Assembly: GCA_039889035.1 (NCBI GenBank)
Contig: JBDQQY010000033.1
Span: forward strand, 1 to 64,000
Direction of reading: 5' to 3'
DNA length: 64,000 bases
Source: Plantactinospora sp039889035
Lineage (GTDB): Bacteria > Actinomycetota > Actinomycetes > Mycobacteriales > Micromonosporaceae
Shown: positions 40,970 through 50,007 of the stretch, piece by piece
Layout of the letters: each line of letters opens with the position of its first letter
Position numbering within the stretch: position 1 is the first letter of the stretch
Position numbers and translations under genes: made by a program
Notes under the pieces: model-generated
Told to the model about the DNA's origin: nothing
The model's database searches: none
Seen by the model: the letters and a program-made list of their open reading frames with translations, nothing else

Positions 40970-42397
40970 GTGCGTTCAGCCTGGCCGGCGATCCCCTCGT
41001 TCGACGTCCGTCCCCGGGCCAACGTCTTCCTCGGCTGGAACCACCTTGGCGGATACACCCGGTTCTGGAGCGCGCCAGAGGACTCGGTCGGCATCGTCGG
41101 CCCACCCCGGTACGGCAAGACTTCCGGGCTGATTGTGCCCAGCGTGCTGGGATGGAACGGACCGGTGGTGGTCACCTCGACCCGGGGGGACATTCTCCAG
41201 TTCACCGGCGACCGGAGACGCGCGATCGCCTCCCCGCACGGCGGGGACGTGCGGGTGTACGACCCGTTCGGCAGTGAGTACCCGGAGCACTCGCTGCGCT
41301 GGTCGCCGCTGGCTGGGTGCGCCGACCCCGCGGTCTGCTACCGGCGAGTGGCCGCGATGACCGCCGTCGCAGGGAAGGGCATCGAGGGGGGCGGGGACCA
41401 CTGGCGGGCCGGCGCTGCCGGCATCCTGCGGGCGTACTTCCACGCGGCGGCGCTGACCGGGCGACCGCTGGCCGACGTACGGCGGTGGTTGGCCCGGCAG
41501 GAGGTTCGTGATCCGGTGGCGATCCTGCGGCTGTCCGACAGCACGGCGACGATGTGGGCCGACGACCTGGAAGCCGTGCAGTTGCTCGGCGAGCGTGAAC
41601 GCGGCAGCTTCTTCTCGGTCGCCCGCAACTGCCTGGAGGCGACCGCCGAGCCGACGGTGCTGCGCTCCTGTACGGCGACCGACCTGGACATCGACCACTT
41701 CCTCACCAGCAGGTCGGCGTTGTTCCTGATCGGACCGTCGCACTATCAGCAGGCGATCGCCCCACTGGTGGTCGCCCTGGTGGACAGCATCGCCCAGCGC
41801 GCCGCCGAGCTCGCCGCCCGGCGGCCCGGTGGCCGGCTGGACCCGCCGCTGCTGCTGGCCCTGGACGAGGTGGCCAACATCGCGCCGTTGCAGAGCCTGC
41901 CGTCGCTGGTCAGCGAGGGCGGCGGGCGTGGCATCGTCACCATGTGGGCGGTGCAGAGCCTGGCCCAACTGCGCGCCCGGTACGGCGTCGAGCAGCAGGC
42001 CGCGATCCTCGCCGCGACCACCGCGAAGCTCATCTTCGGCGGGATGTCGAACAGCCAGGACCTCTCCAACGTCTCGGCCTGGGCGGGTGAGCAGCGGGAG
42101 ACGAACGCGTCGTACCAGAACCCGTCCCGGACGCAGCGGGTCCAGGCCGAGACCGGTACGGCCGGCGGCGGGCTGGGCCGGCTGCCCGATCCGGGCAACG
42201 GCGACTGGGGACGGAGTGCGCACACCAGCACGAGCATCGGCAGCCTCTATCGCCCGGCACTGCCGGTGCAGATGATCCAGATGCTGCCGCCCGGCCACGC
42301 CTGGCTCTTCTACCGCAGCGACGAACCCCGCCAGGTGGAGACCCGCCCCGCGGGCCTGATCCCCGAATTCGCCGCCCTGAAGGGATACGCACCATGA
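40970..42397 (+). CDS. TraG/VirD4-like coupling ATPase without membrane anchor
   Basis: A 475-residue ATPase of the type IV coupling protein superfamily. Walker A GPPRYGKTSGL is near residues 44-54 after the typical lead DSVGIVG; Walker B LLLALDEVANIAPLQ is near 293-307, and GIVTMWAVQSLAQLRARYG is the characteristic sensor stretch. The usual pair of N-terminal membrane helices is absent: the protein starts only about 40 residues before the P-loop. Conjugative VirD4/TraG proteins are longer and anchored. Coupling to the membrane protease upstream is possible. GTG 40970; the stop overlaps the next ATG (ATGA). Confidence 0.88.
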   Translation: MRSAWPAIPSFDVRPRANVFLGWNHLGGYTRFWSAPEDSVGIVGPPRYGKTSGLIVPSVLGWNGPVVVTSTRGDILQFTGDRRRAIASPHGGDVRVYDPFGSEYPEHSLRWSPLAGCADPAVCYRRVAAMTAVAGKGIEGGGDHWRAGAAGILRAYFHAAALTGRPLADVRRWLARQEVRDPVAILRLSDSTATMWADDLEAVQLLGERERGSFFSVARNCLEATAEPTVLRSCTATDLDIDHFLTSRSALFLIGPSHYQQAIAPLVVALVDSIAQRAAELAARRPGGRLDPPLLLALDEVANIAPLQSLPSLVSEGGGRGIVTMWAVQSLAQLRARYGVEQQAAILAATTAKLIFGGMSNSQDLSNVSAWAGEQRETNASYQNPSRTQRVQAETGTAGGGLGRLPDPGNGDWGRSAHTSTSIGSLYRPALPVQMIQMLPPGHAWLFYRSDEPRQVETRPAGLIPEFAALKGYAP

Positions 42398-44910
42398 CGA
42401 CCGGCGGGCTGCCGAAGCATGCTCGGCTATTACCGGAGCAGGAGTACGGATTCCGGCAGGCCGAGAATGCGCTGACTCTCGCGGAGTCATACGACAAACG
42501 CTGGCAGGAGTTGCACGACGAGGAACTGGCCGCGCTGGACAAGGTGGGTGATCCGACTGTCCCGCCGGGGACGCGGCACAGGGCCGCCGGGGAAGCGGTG
42601 CTGGCTGGGGAACGCCGTGAAGCGCTGGAAGAGGCGTTGCAACAGGCGCTCACCGCACCTGAGGAAGCGCGTGCAGAGGCAGTCCGCACACTGTTCGGCG
42701 GTGCTCCGCCGACACGGGAACTCGACGCGTTGGTCGGGTCGGCAAAGGCGAAGGCCCAGATCGTCTCCGTACGCGATCTGGGCCCCAGCGCGGAGCTGGC
42801 CGACCAGCGGACGTACGCCGAGAACGAACTGCGCAATGCGCGTACCGCCGCAGCCGCCCGCGCGGATCTTGCCTCGGCACACGTCGATGCGATTCGCGAA
42901 GGGCTTGGCGGGCACGCGAAACAGCTCGACCAGCAGCTCGGGGTTGGCGAGTCGGAGCGGTCACTCCGAAGGCGACTCGGACAGGTCGTGGGCGAGCAGC
43001 GCCGACACGAGGCCGAACTGAAGGCCAAGGCCAAGCAGTTGTTCGAAAACCCGCAGCAGGCCCGTGCCGAGGCGGGACGTTTGCGCCAGCGTCCACCCCG
43101 TCGGCTCTTCCCTGCCGAGAAGGGCCAGCACCAGCCCGGACTGGCCGGCACGACCAGCACCGTAGGTGAGCTGTTCGAGGCTCTACAGGCGCTCGCCCCA
43201 GCCGGTCGGGTCCAGAGTGTCGGAGAGCCGCTCGGCTCGGCGCAGGAGCGATACGACGGGTTCAGACAGGCACTGGTCGATGCGGGTTGGCAGATTACCG
43301 AGAAGCCTTCCTTCCCAGCGGTAACGGCGAAGGTGCCGTGGATCGACGTCTCGTCGGGACTCGGGGTGCTCAGGTCTGCCATCGGTGGGGAGAAACTGCA
43401 GATCAAACACGGCAGCGAGTCGTTCGAGGCGACTCACCCGGACGATCGGGTACGCATCAGAATGATCCGCAGCTGGACGGAGCTACAAAGGCAGTCGGGA
43501 TTTGGCCTGGACACGGCCATCGCCGCCGAGGTCGAAAAGATCGGAGGAGAGCCCCGTTCGATAACACTGGTAGATTTTGGGCCACCGGAAAACAACGTCA
43601 AGGTGGAGCTCAAATTCCCCGTGGGAACGGTGGCGCTGGGGCCGTCCGGAAAAGGAGATAGTGCCGTCTACTCAAAAGTGAGAATGGAGGTCCTGGATGA
43701 TCCTGATGGAATCGTGGACAAGGTCACGCCGCGCCGGTTCCGAGACGTACTCGACGACGCACAGGAGAATCTGGGCACCGTCGATGAGAAGCTATCCGCA
43801 GAGGTGCTCGGCAGATACACCCGGATATGGCCCGGAATCAAGCTTGTGACTTCGCTGACCGGCACGGTCAAGGCCAGTAAGGGAATTGAACTGGACCTGG
43901 AAAAGTTCGCCATAGCGGTCAGTCCCGACGAATTCGTACGAGCCGCCGTCAGCGACACCGAAGGCAAGGTTTCTCTGACCCTCAAGGTCGCCGCTTCCGT
44001 ACCCGGCACTACGCTGATCAATCACAACGTCGAGTTGGGGATCGAGGGCAAAGCCAAGGATCTCGAATTACAAATCGAGCGGGTGACGGGGTTCATCAAG
44101 AGCCGGTTCGAACGTGGGCAGTACCAGCTGGATGAGTCGATGATCATCGACGCACTGAAGATCCAGCCGTCGGGTGCGTCGTCCGTACGCTCAGCCGTCG
44201 AAAGCTCTTCCGTGCTCACCGGCGGACAACCGAAACCGCCGGGTGCGATACCCGGCCCAACCCCGAAAGATCCCACTCCCGCCCACCCGTCCGGGCGGCC
44301 CCGCCAGAGCTCGGTCGAGCCCGAGTCAGCCATTGACGAACGGACCCAACCTCGATTCGTCAACAGCACGGTTGACCGGACCTCGTCGGGCCCCCAGATC
44401 CACAGCCTGACCGAGTTCGGAACGAGCATCGCCGCGGACATCCCTAATCCGAACATCGCGAGCGCCGCAGGAAAGGGGATCAAAGCAATCATCAAAACCG
44501 CGCGACTACTGAGCGAGAAGAACACGGCGAGCCCAGCCGAAGACAGAGGTGACGAGGTTGCGGCTCGTTACGCCCAAGGTTACGGGGGAGCCAAAGCCGG
44601 TCTAAATTCCACAACCAGAGATGCCGAGAATCCGGCGGCCGTGAAACATGTAGGCGAGCAGGCCATCCCAAAAATCGGGCCCGCCGACCAACGGCCCCCA
44701 TACGAGGCAGGCTACGTGGGCAACGCCCAGCCACCCTCACGGACCGATCAGGCCAAAGGCACCCGACCTCTTCATGGAACGGGGGGCGGCCTGGCGCGGA
44801 AGCTCAACGCCGCCCGGCGGGCGCAGGAGCAGCAGGGACAGGCACAGTCGCAGACGAACGAGATCGATCGGGCTAGCCAGCGTCAAGATCGGGAGATCGG
44901 GGACCGATGA
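42394..44910 (+). CDS. 838-residue coiled-coil protein of unknown function
   Basis: No family is recognised. Residues about 20-230 are rich in Glu, Ala, Arg and Leu and predicted to form long helices or coiled coils (REALEEALQQALTAPEEARA, RAEAGRLRQ). Residues about 250-600 look globular, with alternating strands (TVALGPSGKGDSAVYSKVRM, ELDLEKFAIAVSPDEF, KVSLTLKVAASVPGTTLINH). After a Pro-rich linker (AIPGPTPKDPTPAHPSGRP) a disordered tail ends in a Gln-rich stretch. No signal peptide or membrane helix is seen. The GC drops modestly in the second half compared with neighbours. ATG overlaps the ATPase stop and its own TGA overlaps the next ATG, so it is translated with its neighbours. It may be the substrate or an adaptor of the ATPase. 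Confidence 0.85.
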   Translation: MTTGGLPKHARLLPEQEYGFRQAENALTLAESYDKRWQELHDEELAALDKVGDPTVPPGTRHRAAGEAVLAGERREALEEALQQALTAPEEARAEAVRTLFGGAPPTRELDALVGSAKAKAQIVSVRDLGPSAELADQRTYAENELRNARTAAAARADLASAHVDAIREGLGGHAKQLDQQLGVGESERSLRRRLGQVVGEQRRHEAELKAKAKQLFENPQQARAEAGRLRQRPPRRLFPAEKGQHQPGLAGTTSTVGELFEALQALAPAGRVQSVGEPLGSAQERYDGFRQALVDAGWQITEKPSFPAVTAKVPWIDVSSGLGVLRSAIGGEKLQIKHGSESFEATHPDDRVRIRMIRSWTELQRQSGFGLDTAIAAEVEKIGGEPRSITLVDFGPPENNVKVELKFPVGTVALGPSGKGDSAVYSKVRMEVLDDPDGIVDKVTPRRFRDVLDDAQENLGTVDEKLSAEVLGRYTRIWPGIKLVTSLTGTVKASKGIELDLEKFAIAVSPDEFVRAAVSDTEGKVSLTLKVAASVPGTTLINHNVELGIEGKAKDLELQIERVTGFIKSRFERGQYQLDESMIIDALKIQPSGASSVRSAVESSSVLTGGQPKPPGAIPGPTPKDPTPAHPSGRPRQSSVEPESAIDERTQPRFVNSTVDRTSSGPQIHSLTEFGTSIAADIPNPNIASAAGKGIKAIIKTARLLSEKNTASPAEDRGDEVAARYAQGYGGAKAGLNSTTRDAENPAAVKHVGEQAIPKIGPADQRPPYEAGYVGNAQPPSRTDQAKGTRPLHGTGGGLARKLNAARRAQEQQGQAQSQTNEIDRASQRQDREIGDR

Positions 44911-45332
44911 CCGGGCTGCCGATGTGGGTATGGGACGACCTGACCGACGCGGAGTACGAGCAGACGTGGTGGGAGTTCGTCGCCTGGGTCGACTGGCTGG
45001 AACGCGAGTACAGCGCCTGGGTCATGTTGCCGCCCTGCTGGCCTGGCCACGCCGCGTTACGGATGGAGTTGACCTATTTCTACTGCTGGCACCTGCTGTT
45101 GATGAGTTCCGGCGCCGAACCGGCCAATGGCGTGAACTGGCACGCCAGCCTGCGGAACGCGGCGAACGCGTGGCGGGCGTTGGCGACCTGTGACCATCGG
45201 GAGCCGTCGCCGGAACAGCGGCGGATCGAACAGGCCCGGCGTGACCGACGGGACGAGTTCGCCGCTGAGGCGATGACGCGTCGGCCGGCTGACCCGGCCG
45301 ACCACGAGCAGCAGTTCGGAACCGAGGAGTGA
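44907..45332 (+). CDS. DUF4913-like small protein
   Basis: A 141-residue soluble protein rich in Trp: MWVWDDLTDAEYEQTWWEF, then a conserved-looking core LPPCWPGHAALRMELTYFYC and ANGVNWHASLRNAANAWRAL. The CWPxHxxxxxEL pattern with a following Trp-containing helix resembles DUF4913 proteins, which accompany TraG/VirD4-like ATPases on actinobacterial mobile elements. A charged tail follows. The assignment is from pattern memory and is not certain. The ATG overlaps the upstream stop by four bases. Confidence 0.65.
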   Translation: MTGLPMWVWDDLTDAEYEQTWWEFVAWVDWLEREYSAWVMLPPCWPGHAALRMELTYFYCWHLLLMSSGAEPANGVNWHASLRNAANAWRALATCDHREPSPEQRRIEQARRDRRDEFAAEAMTRRPADPADHEQQFGTEE

Positions 45333-45336
45333 CCCG

Positions 45337-46740
45337 TTGAGGACGCTGGATGCCTGCCCGGCCTGCCGTACCGTGCTGCTGCCCGGACACCAGCGGTGCC
45401 TGCGGTGTGGGGCCGCGGTCGGCGATTCGACCCGTACCTGCCCCGATTGCACCGCCGAGAGCCCGCTGGCCAGCCGCTTCTGCGGAAACTGCGGCCGGGA
45501 CCTCGACCGGGAGGTCGCCGCAGATCCAGACGTCGCCGCAGACCCGCCGGCCGGCGACCCGGGCGGGCAGAGCCGGCCACCGGATCCGGCACCCGGACAC
45601 ATCCCGCTGGCGGATCCAGGGGTCGACCCCGATCGGGTCTTCCTGGCAACCCGGGCGCCGGGGCCGAGGCGGCGCGGGCTACGCGTCATCATCGCGGCGG
45701 TGGTCGGAGTGCTCTGCGCCGGGGTGGTGGCGCTGGCTGTCGTACGGTCGGTGGCGTTCGGGCCCGAGCCGACGATCGAGGCGTACTTCACCGCGCTGGC
45801 CGACCGCGACGCGGCCGCCGCCCTACGCGCCCTGAACCCGCCGGACGGCGACCAGCCAGCCGAGCCCGAGCCGCCGAGGGGCGACGGGGAGCCAGGCGGC
45901 GGAGAGCCGGGCGACGGCACGCTCACCAGCCCACTGCTCACCGACGCTGTCCTGACGGCCGACGGCTACCAGCCGCCCGGTGAGGTGCGGATCGAGAAGC
46001 TCGAAACCGTCGAACGTGAGGCCAGGAACGAAGCGGCGGACGGCGGAGACGACCTCACCGTGGCCACCGTGGCCTACACCGCTGGCGGGGAGCGGTTCAC
46101 GGCGACTCTCGTCCTGGAACCGGCCGGGCGGACCGCCGGACTCTTCCCGCGTTGGCGGATCACCGATGGCGCGCTCTCCACGCTACGGATCTCCGCTGAC
46201 GGCACGGAGCAGGTCCTGGTCAACGGCGTGCCGGTCGGCTGGTCCGACGCGGGAGGCGACACCGGTGACCGGCTGAGCGCCTTCCCCGGCAGTTACACCG
46301 TCAACCTGCCCGACCAGCCGCTGCTGGCGGCGACGCCGGTGACCGCGGCGGTAGGCGGCCGGGGCGCCGAGGTCACGCTGGCAACGACGGTCAGGGAGTC
46401 CGCGCGCGGCGAGGTGGAGCAGGCGGTCAAGGCGTACGTCGACAGGTGTGCCGCCAGCACGGACCTCTCGCCGGACGGTTGCCCGTTCTCCAGCTACACG
46501 TTCTACACGGTCACCGATGTCTCCTGGCGGATCGGGACGTACCCCACCATCGCCGTGGCGCTCAGCCGGGACGGGGAGCAGGTCGTGGTGACCAACACGC
46601 GGCGGGGGACCGCCGAGGCGACCGGTACGGCCCGCGGCTTCCTGTCGCCGACCCAGTACCGGGATTCCGTCAGTTTCGCGGTGACTGGTACGGCCCGCGT
46701 CGAGGACGGGAAGGTGGTGTTCCAGCCGACCGGACGATAG
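45337..46740 (+). CDS. Zinc-ribbon single-pass membrane protein
   Basis: A 467-residue protein. Residues 1-55 hold two zinc ribbons (CPACRTVLLPGHQRCLRCG and CPDCTAESPL...CGNCG). A Pro/Asp-rich linker leads to one membrane helix near 108-130 (VIIAAVVGVLCAGVVALAVV). The outside part of about 340 residues starts with a domain (TIEAYFTALADRDAAAALRA) like those that follow the helix in TcaA-type proteins, and later has FPGSYTVNLP and a C-terminal beta-rich module. TTG 45337 is the start because GAGGAG lies just before it. It is the last gene of the operon. A sensor or scaffold role at the membrane is plausible. Confidence 0.85.
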   Translation: MRTLDACPACRTVLLPGHQRCLRCGAAVGDSTRTCPDCTAESPLASRFCGNCGRDLDREVAADPDVAADPPAGDPGGQSRPPDPAPGHIPLADPGVDPDRVFLATRAPGPRRRGLRVIIAAVVGVLCAGVVALAVVRSVAFGPEPTIEAYFTALADRDAAAALRALNPPDGDQPAEPEPPRGDGEPGGGEPGDGTLTSPLLTDAVLTADGYQPPGEVRIEKLETVEREARNEAADGGDDLTVATVAYTAGGERFTATLVLEPAGRTAGLFPRWRITDGALSTLRISADGTEQVLVNGVPVGWSDAGGDTGDRLSAFPGSYTVNLPDQPLLAATPVTAAVGGRGAEVTLATTVRESARGEVEQAVKAYVDRCAASTDLSPDGCPFSSYTFYTVTDVSWRIGTYPTIAVALSRDGEQVVVTNTRRGTAEATGTARGFLSPTQYRDSVSFAVTGTARVEDGKVVFQPTGR

Positions 46741-47084
46741 CCGACCCGATCGGACGAACTCGGCGCGCTGATCGTCGCGGTCGCGCAGCCGATCCGAGGG
46801 GAAGGGCATCTCCGGGCAGTCGGAGGTCCAGGTGTGGCTGGGCCGGCGTCGCTGAGCCAGATGCCGTGGCGGGTGCAGACCCTCAAGATCGACCAGCAGC
46901 ACCACGACCACCGCCTCACGGCGCGAACAGACCAACCGGTACCGGTTGAGCCGCTCCGGTTCACCGACCAGCCAGCGCGTGTGCCCTGGTGCCCACCGTC
47001 GTCGGCGAGCCTTTTCAGCCGCCGCCAGAACTCTTCACCGCCGAACATCGCCTGCGGCACGTGAAGCGGATCTCCGCTGGTCAC
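46741..47084 (-). pseudogene. Unrecognised protein, frameshifted
   Basis: GTG 47084 begins TSGDPLHVPQAMFGGEEFWR and KRLADDGGHQGTRAGW. Near 46985 the coding signal moves to another frame: GEPERLNRYRLVCSRREAVV, VVLLVDLEGLHPPRHLAQRR. Both pieces have strong codon bias and seem parts of one gene. I do not recognise the family, and the downstream end is unclear because it overlaps the end of the zinc-ribbon gene on the other strand. Confidence 0.4.
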
Positions 47085-47884
47085 CAGGCGAGTGTGACAG
47101 GCACGCCAGACATCACGCGGACGGCACGGCTCGCCACGCCCTAGCTGTTCTGTCCATGGACGTTGGTGGTGCGCCGCAACACCCCACCGGCCGCGCCGTG
47201 TGGATAACTCACCGGGCTGTGAACAACCCGAGCGATCACTCGACGACGGGTGAGCAAGTCACGCACGGGTGCTGGGCCGGGATCGGGCCCGCCCTGCTTT
47301 GGAATGCACTCCCAGCGTCAGGAGTGGTACGGGAGCCGTTTGACCCCAGCATCGATCTTCATCGCAATCGAGCTATCCGCCGTCGTGCGAGGCGGAGGTT
47401 CTGCGCCGACGCCTCGCCATTCGGATCGGCAGCCCGAGCCTGCGGCGGCGGTTTGCCGCCTTGCGACCGATCGGCGGCATGGTACCGGCTCGATTTGTCG
47501 ATTGCACGACTAAACTCGCCCCAATCGCACACACTGTCCGTCAGCCGAGGCATAAAGGCCCGCAGAATCCTGCATCTGCCGGTCGTGGTCAAGTCTCTCG
47601 CCAGCTCGACCTCCGACACTTCCATAACGACGCGAAGGCCGTAGGTCGGCCCCGAAGCCGATACGTGCACGTCAGGATGGATAAGCGCCGTTCCACCCCC
47701 TTGGGAGCGCAGGCCTGCTCCCAATCTGCTCCCCCAGCAACGTCTACGACTTCATGAGTGACATCAGTCGGGCCGGCTCAGTGCAGCCGTCCCCCCGGCC
47801 CCGCGTCATTCCCGGCCCGGCGCCGTCACGCAGCCCGCGCTTCTAGTGAGGTCGAGCGACTTCGAGCCCTGGTAGCTGTCACCC
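47085..47884. other. 800-base stretch without a recognised gene
   Basis: A lower-GC reverse frame from 47625 to 47359 (MEVSEVELARDLTTTGRCRI) is possible but unlike anything I know. TGTGGATAA at 47199-47207 matches one DnaA box, too little for an origin. The GGGAGC/GCTCCC boxes at 47703-47733 are listed separately. The rest shows no clear coding signal. Confidence 0.3.
47703..47733. repeat. GGGAGC/GCTCCC box array, inverse of that at 19.64 kb
   Basis: GGGAGC at 47703, then GCTCCC at 47717 and again at 47728 (11 bases apart). Reverse complementing the array beside the integrase gives GGGAGC, 12 bases to GCTCCC, 11 bases to GCTCCC; here the spacings are 14 and 11. The two arrays are thus inverted copies of one arrangement. 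They may be integrase arm sites at the two ends of an element, or arms left by a second integrase. Confidence 0.45.
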
Positions 47885-48023
47885 AACCACTACGGGCCGT
47901 CATTATCCTCATAGACAATCCTGTCGAGGATTCAACGGGACGATCAATGAGTACCGCCAGGCAGTCTGAAACGATCTCCAAAGCACCAGGCCGCCGCCGT
48001 GGAACGAGTATTGGCACGGTACA
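47885..48023 (+). pseudogene. Solo 3' end of an rve-type IS
   Basis: Only the tail of the element is left. VIILIDNP matches VIIPLDKP of the relatives; after a frameshift GTINEYRQAV matches the terminal GVINEYHRAA. The stop at 47967-47969 is followed by 54 bases ending ATTGGCACGGTACA at 48023, which matches the terminal repeat of the IS at 20521 in sequence and distance. The rest of the element is gone. Confidence 0.75.
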
Positions 48024-48142
48024 GGGCTGGAGTGGTTACGGTCGACGGGCCGCCCCTGGCTAAACCCGCACGGCCCGGCCGAGGACGAGATTCACGCGGC
48101 CGGTTGACCCCGGCGGTACCCGGTGCGACCCGCCTGCCAGCC

Positions 48143-48901
48143 CTAGCGACACGTTTCGAGTCGCCACGGCGACCGTCTTTCCGTCAAGCGGCCGGCAGTT
48201 CCGGGGTGGACCGGGTCGATCTGCGGCCGGCCGCGCCGCAGAATCGATCGACTGGCGATCGCGAGCAGGAGCAGTATGAAGCCCGAACCGACGAACACGG
48301 TGTTCAGTACCACCCGGACCGTCTGACCTTGATGGACAGCTATTGCCGCGAGCAGGCCCGGGTACGCGAGCAACGCGCCCATGGCCGCCGCGCTGGCCGA
48401 TCTGGGCGCGGCGGAGATGAGGGCGCCGTCGAGCGTGTGGGTGCTTTCCTCCGTAGCTCGGTGGCGGCCCCGCGCAGTCCCCCGCCAGGGTCGCGCAACG
48501 CGGGAGCCAGGTGACCAGGGCGCCGGTCAGCACGATAATGCCCAGAGCCACCGCCGTCGTCCACGGCCGCGCCGGGCCCGCGCCCGCAGCGTGCAGGGCG
48601 GCAGCCGTAGCTACCCCGGCGTGGGAAGGGGCAGTACGGAAATCGTTCGCGGCAACCGAGGTGATTCCGTACCCGAAGGCAACCATGCCCCCAATTAACA
48701 GCGGTGACCACCACGGCAGCACGAACGCTGCTGGTGTGCACCGATCGCGGCCAGGAGGACGCAGACCGCCCTGACGGCGTGCCTGAACCGGTGCGGCGGC
48801 GCTGGGAAGGCCACAATCGCGACGAACAGCAGGACGATCGGTACGACCCATGCGGCATGGGGTGGAGTTCCCGCCGAGGTCGACGTTCCAGATCCGGTCA
48901 C
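48143..48901 (-). pseudogene. Multi-pass membrane protein, two frameshifts
   Basis: Hydrophobic coding segments continue across three frames: from GTG 48901 AWVVPIVLLFVAIVAFPAPP, then LPWWSPLLIGGMVAFGYGIT and VALGIIVLTGALVTWLP, then ALLAYPGLLAAIAVHQGQTV and VFVGSGFILLLLAIASR to the stop at 48143. Joined, they would give about 240 residues with five or six helices, of the kind found after YtrA-type GntR regulators (DUF1648-like). This identity is a guess. Frameshifts lie near 48738 and 48400. Confidence 0.45.
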
Positions 48902-49146
48902 TCGATCAAGGTCATGCCCGCATCCTGCCGACGAGCCCGCACCCGGGCATCTCCGCGTACGGCGGTAGCCGCTTCGCGGATCTGCCGCCGACCGTGCACG
49001 CCGCCCCAGCCCAGCGCCCTCACGCTTCGTGACCGGCCTACCGTGCCGGTGACATCCGGAACAGCCGATGAGCGCCCACCTGTCCGCCGAAGCGGCCAAT
49101 TTGCCGTACAGAGAGCATGCACGTCGCCGCACCCAGCAATCACGCG

Positions 49147-49221
49147 TTATGTAGCCGCTGGAAACAGCTCCACCTCGCCGTAGCGTTTCGACACCCCGTC
49201 GATGTCGAGCCTGCCAGTCAT
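49147..49221 (-). pseudogene. N-terminal stub of an ABC transporter ATPase
   Basis: ATG 49221, preceded by GAGGGAGCGAC, starts MTGRLDIDGVSKRYGEVEL, the standard opening strand of ABC ATPases (LxIxGVSKRYGxVEVL). It stops after 24 codons at TAA 49147, well before the Walker A motif. The bases to 48902 do not continue the domain. Confidence 0.5.
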
Positions 49222-49247
49222 GTCGCTCCCTCATCCCGGTGACGGCT

Positions 49248-49597
49248 AAACCTCACCGACCGCAGCGACCTGGATCGATTTGCGCAGGGCGGGGCCGATC
49301 GGTCCGCTGAGCTTGGCGAGTTCCTGGATGCGCTGTTTGCTGGCGCGTTTGGTCCTACGGTCGAGGACGAGCTTGAGGTCGCCGGCGGCAATGCTGGCCA
49401 CGAGTGCGGCGTCGGCGGTGTCGATGGGCTTGTGCAGGGCGGCCCCGACCTGGCTTGTCGTGCAAATAGTCGACCCGACGGGCGCCCCAAGCCGCCAACT
49501 TGGTCCCTAGTGTGGACACGTCGCGCCGCCGAGGGGCACGTCGCCGTCACCGGCTCGTCGCGAGAGTTGCAGCCGTTTCACCGAGGAGGCAGTCCGC
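49248..49597. other. 350 bases without a recognised gene
   Basis: A reverse frame open from about 49507 to a TAG at 49246 encodes a basic, helical stretch (DLKLVLDRRTKRASKQRIQE) with good codon bias but no usable start codon. It could be the end of a lost gene. The last 40 bases hold the ribosome site of the YciI gene. Confidence 0.35.
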
Positions 49598-49915
49598 ATG
49601 AGCATGTTCCTGTACCGGCTCATTCCGCACCGCTCTGATTTGCCCGACACAATGACCGAGGCGGAGGCGGCCGTCATGGGCGCGCACGTCGCGTATTGGC
49701 AGGCGCTAGCCGACACCGGTACCGCGGTCACTTTCGGCCCGGTCGCCGATCCCGCTGGGGCGTGGGGGCTCGCCGTGGTGGCAGCCGAGACGCAGGCGGA
49801 GGTGGAGGCGCTCCGCGTGCAGGATCCCGCCGTCACCAACAACCTCGGCACGGTCGACGTCCTGCCCATGCCGGGTGCGATCGTCGGGCGCACGGTTCCT
49901 GGAACCGACCACTAG
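49598..49915 (+). CDS. YciI-family protein
   Basis: A 105-residue small protein with the YciI/dimeric alpha-beta-barrel pattern: MFLYRLIPHRSDLPDTMTEA, MGAHVAYWQALADTGTAVTF, GPVADPAGAWGLAVV and a tail VDVLPMPGA. The His in AHVAYW lies where YciI proteins place their catalytic-site histidine. The family includes muconolactone isomerase-like and stress proteins; most have no known substrate. ATG 49598 is preceded by GAGGAGG. Confidence 0.85.
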   Translation: MSMFLYRLIPHRSDLPDTMTEAEAAVMGAHVAYWQALADTGTAVTFGPVADPAGAWGLAVVAAETQAEVEALRVQDPAVTNNLGTVDVLPMPGAIVGRTVPGTDH

Positions 49916-50007
49916 TCGATCATGTCGCCGTGACGACCGCGGTCCATCCTCTCGCGGTCGGCCGGTGGATCGAGTCGTACAAATAGGCGACCCGGTACGG
50001 TGGCGCC

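Noticed and set aside
40970..42397. Evidence for a complete conjugation system
   Set aside because: Apart from the TraG/VirD4-like ATPase no relaxase, VirB4, TraB/FtsK translocase or replication gene was found in the window.
47199..47207. TGTGGATAA, a perfect DnaA box (complement TTATCCACA)
   Set aside because: Only one copy and no AT-rich unwinding region or replication gene nearby.
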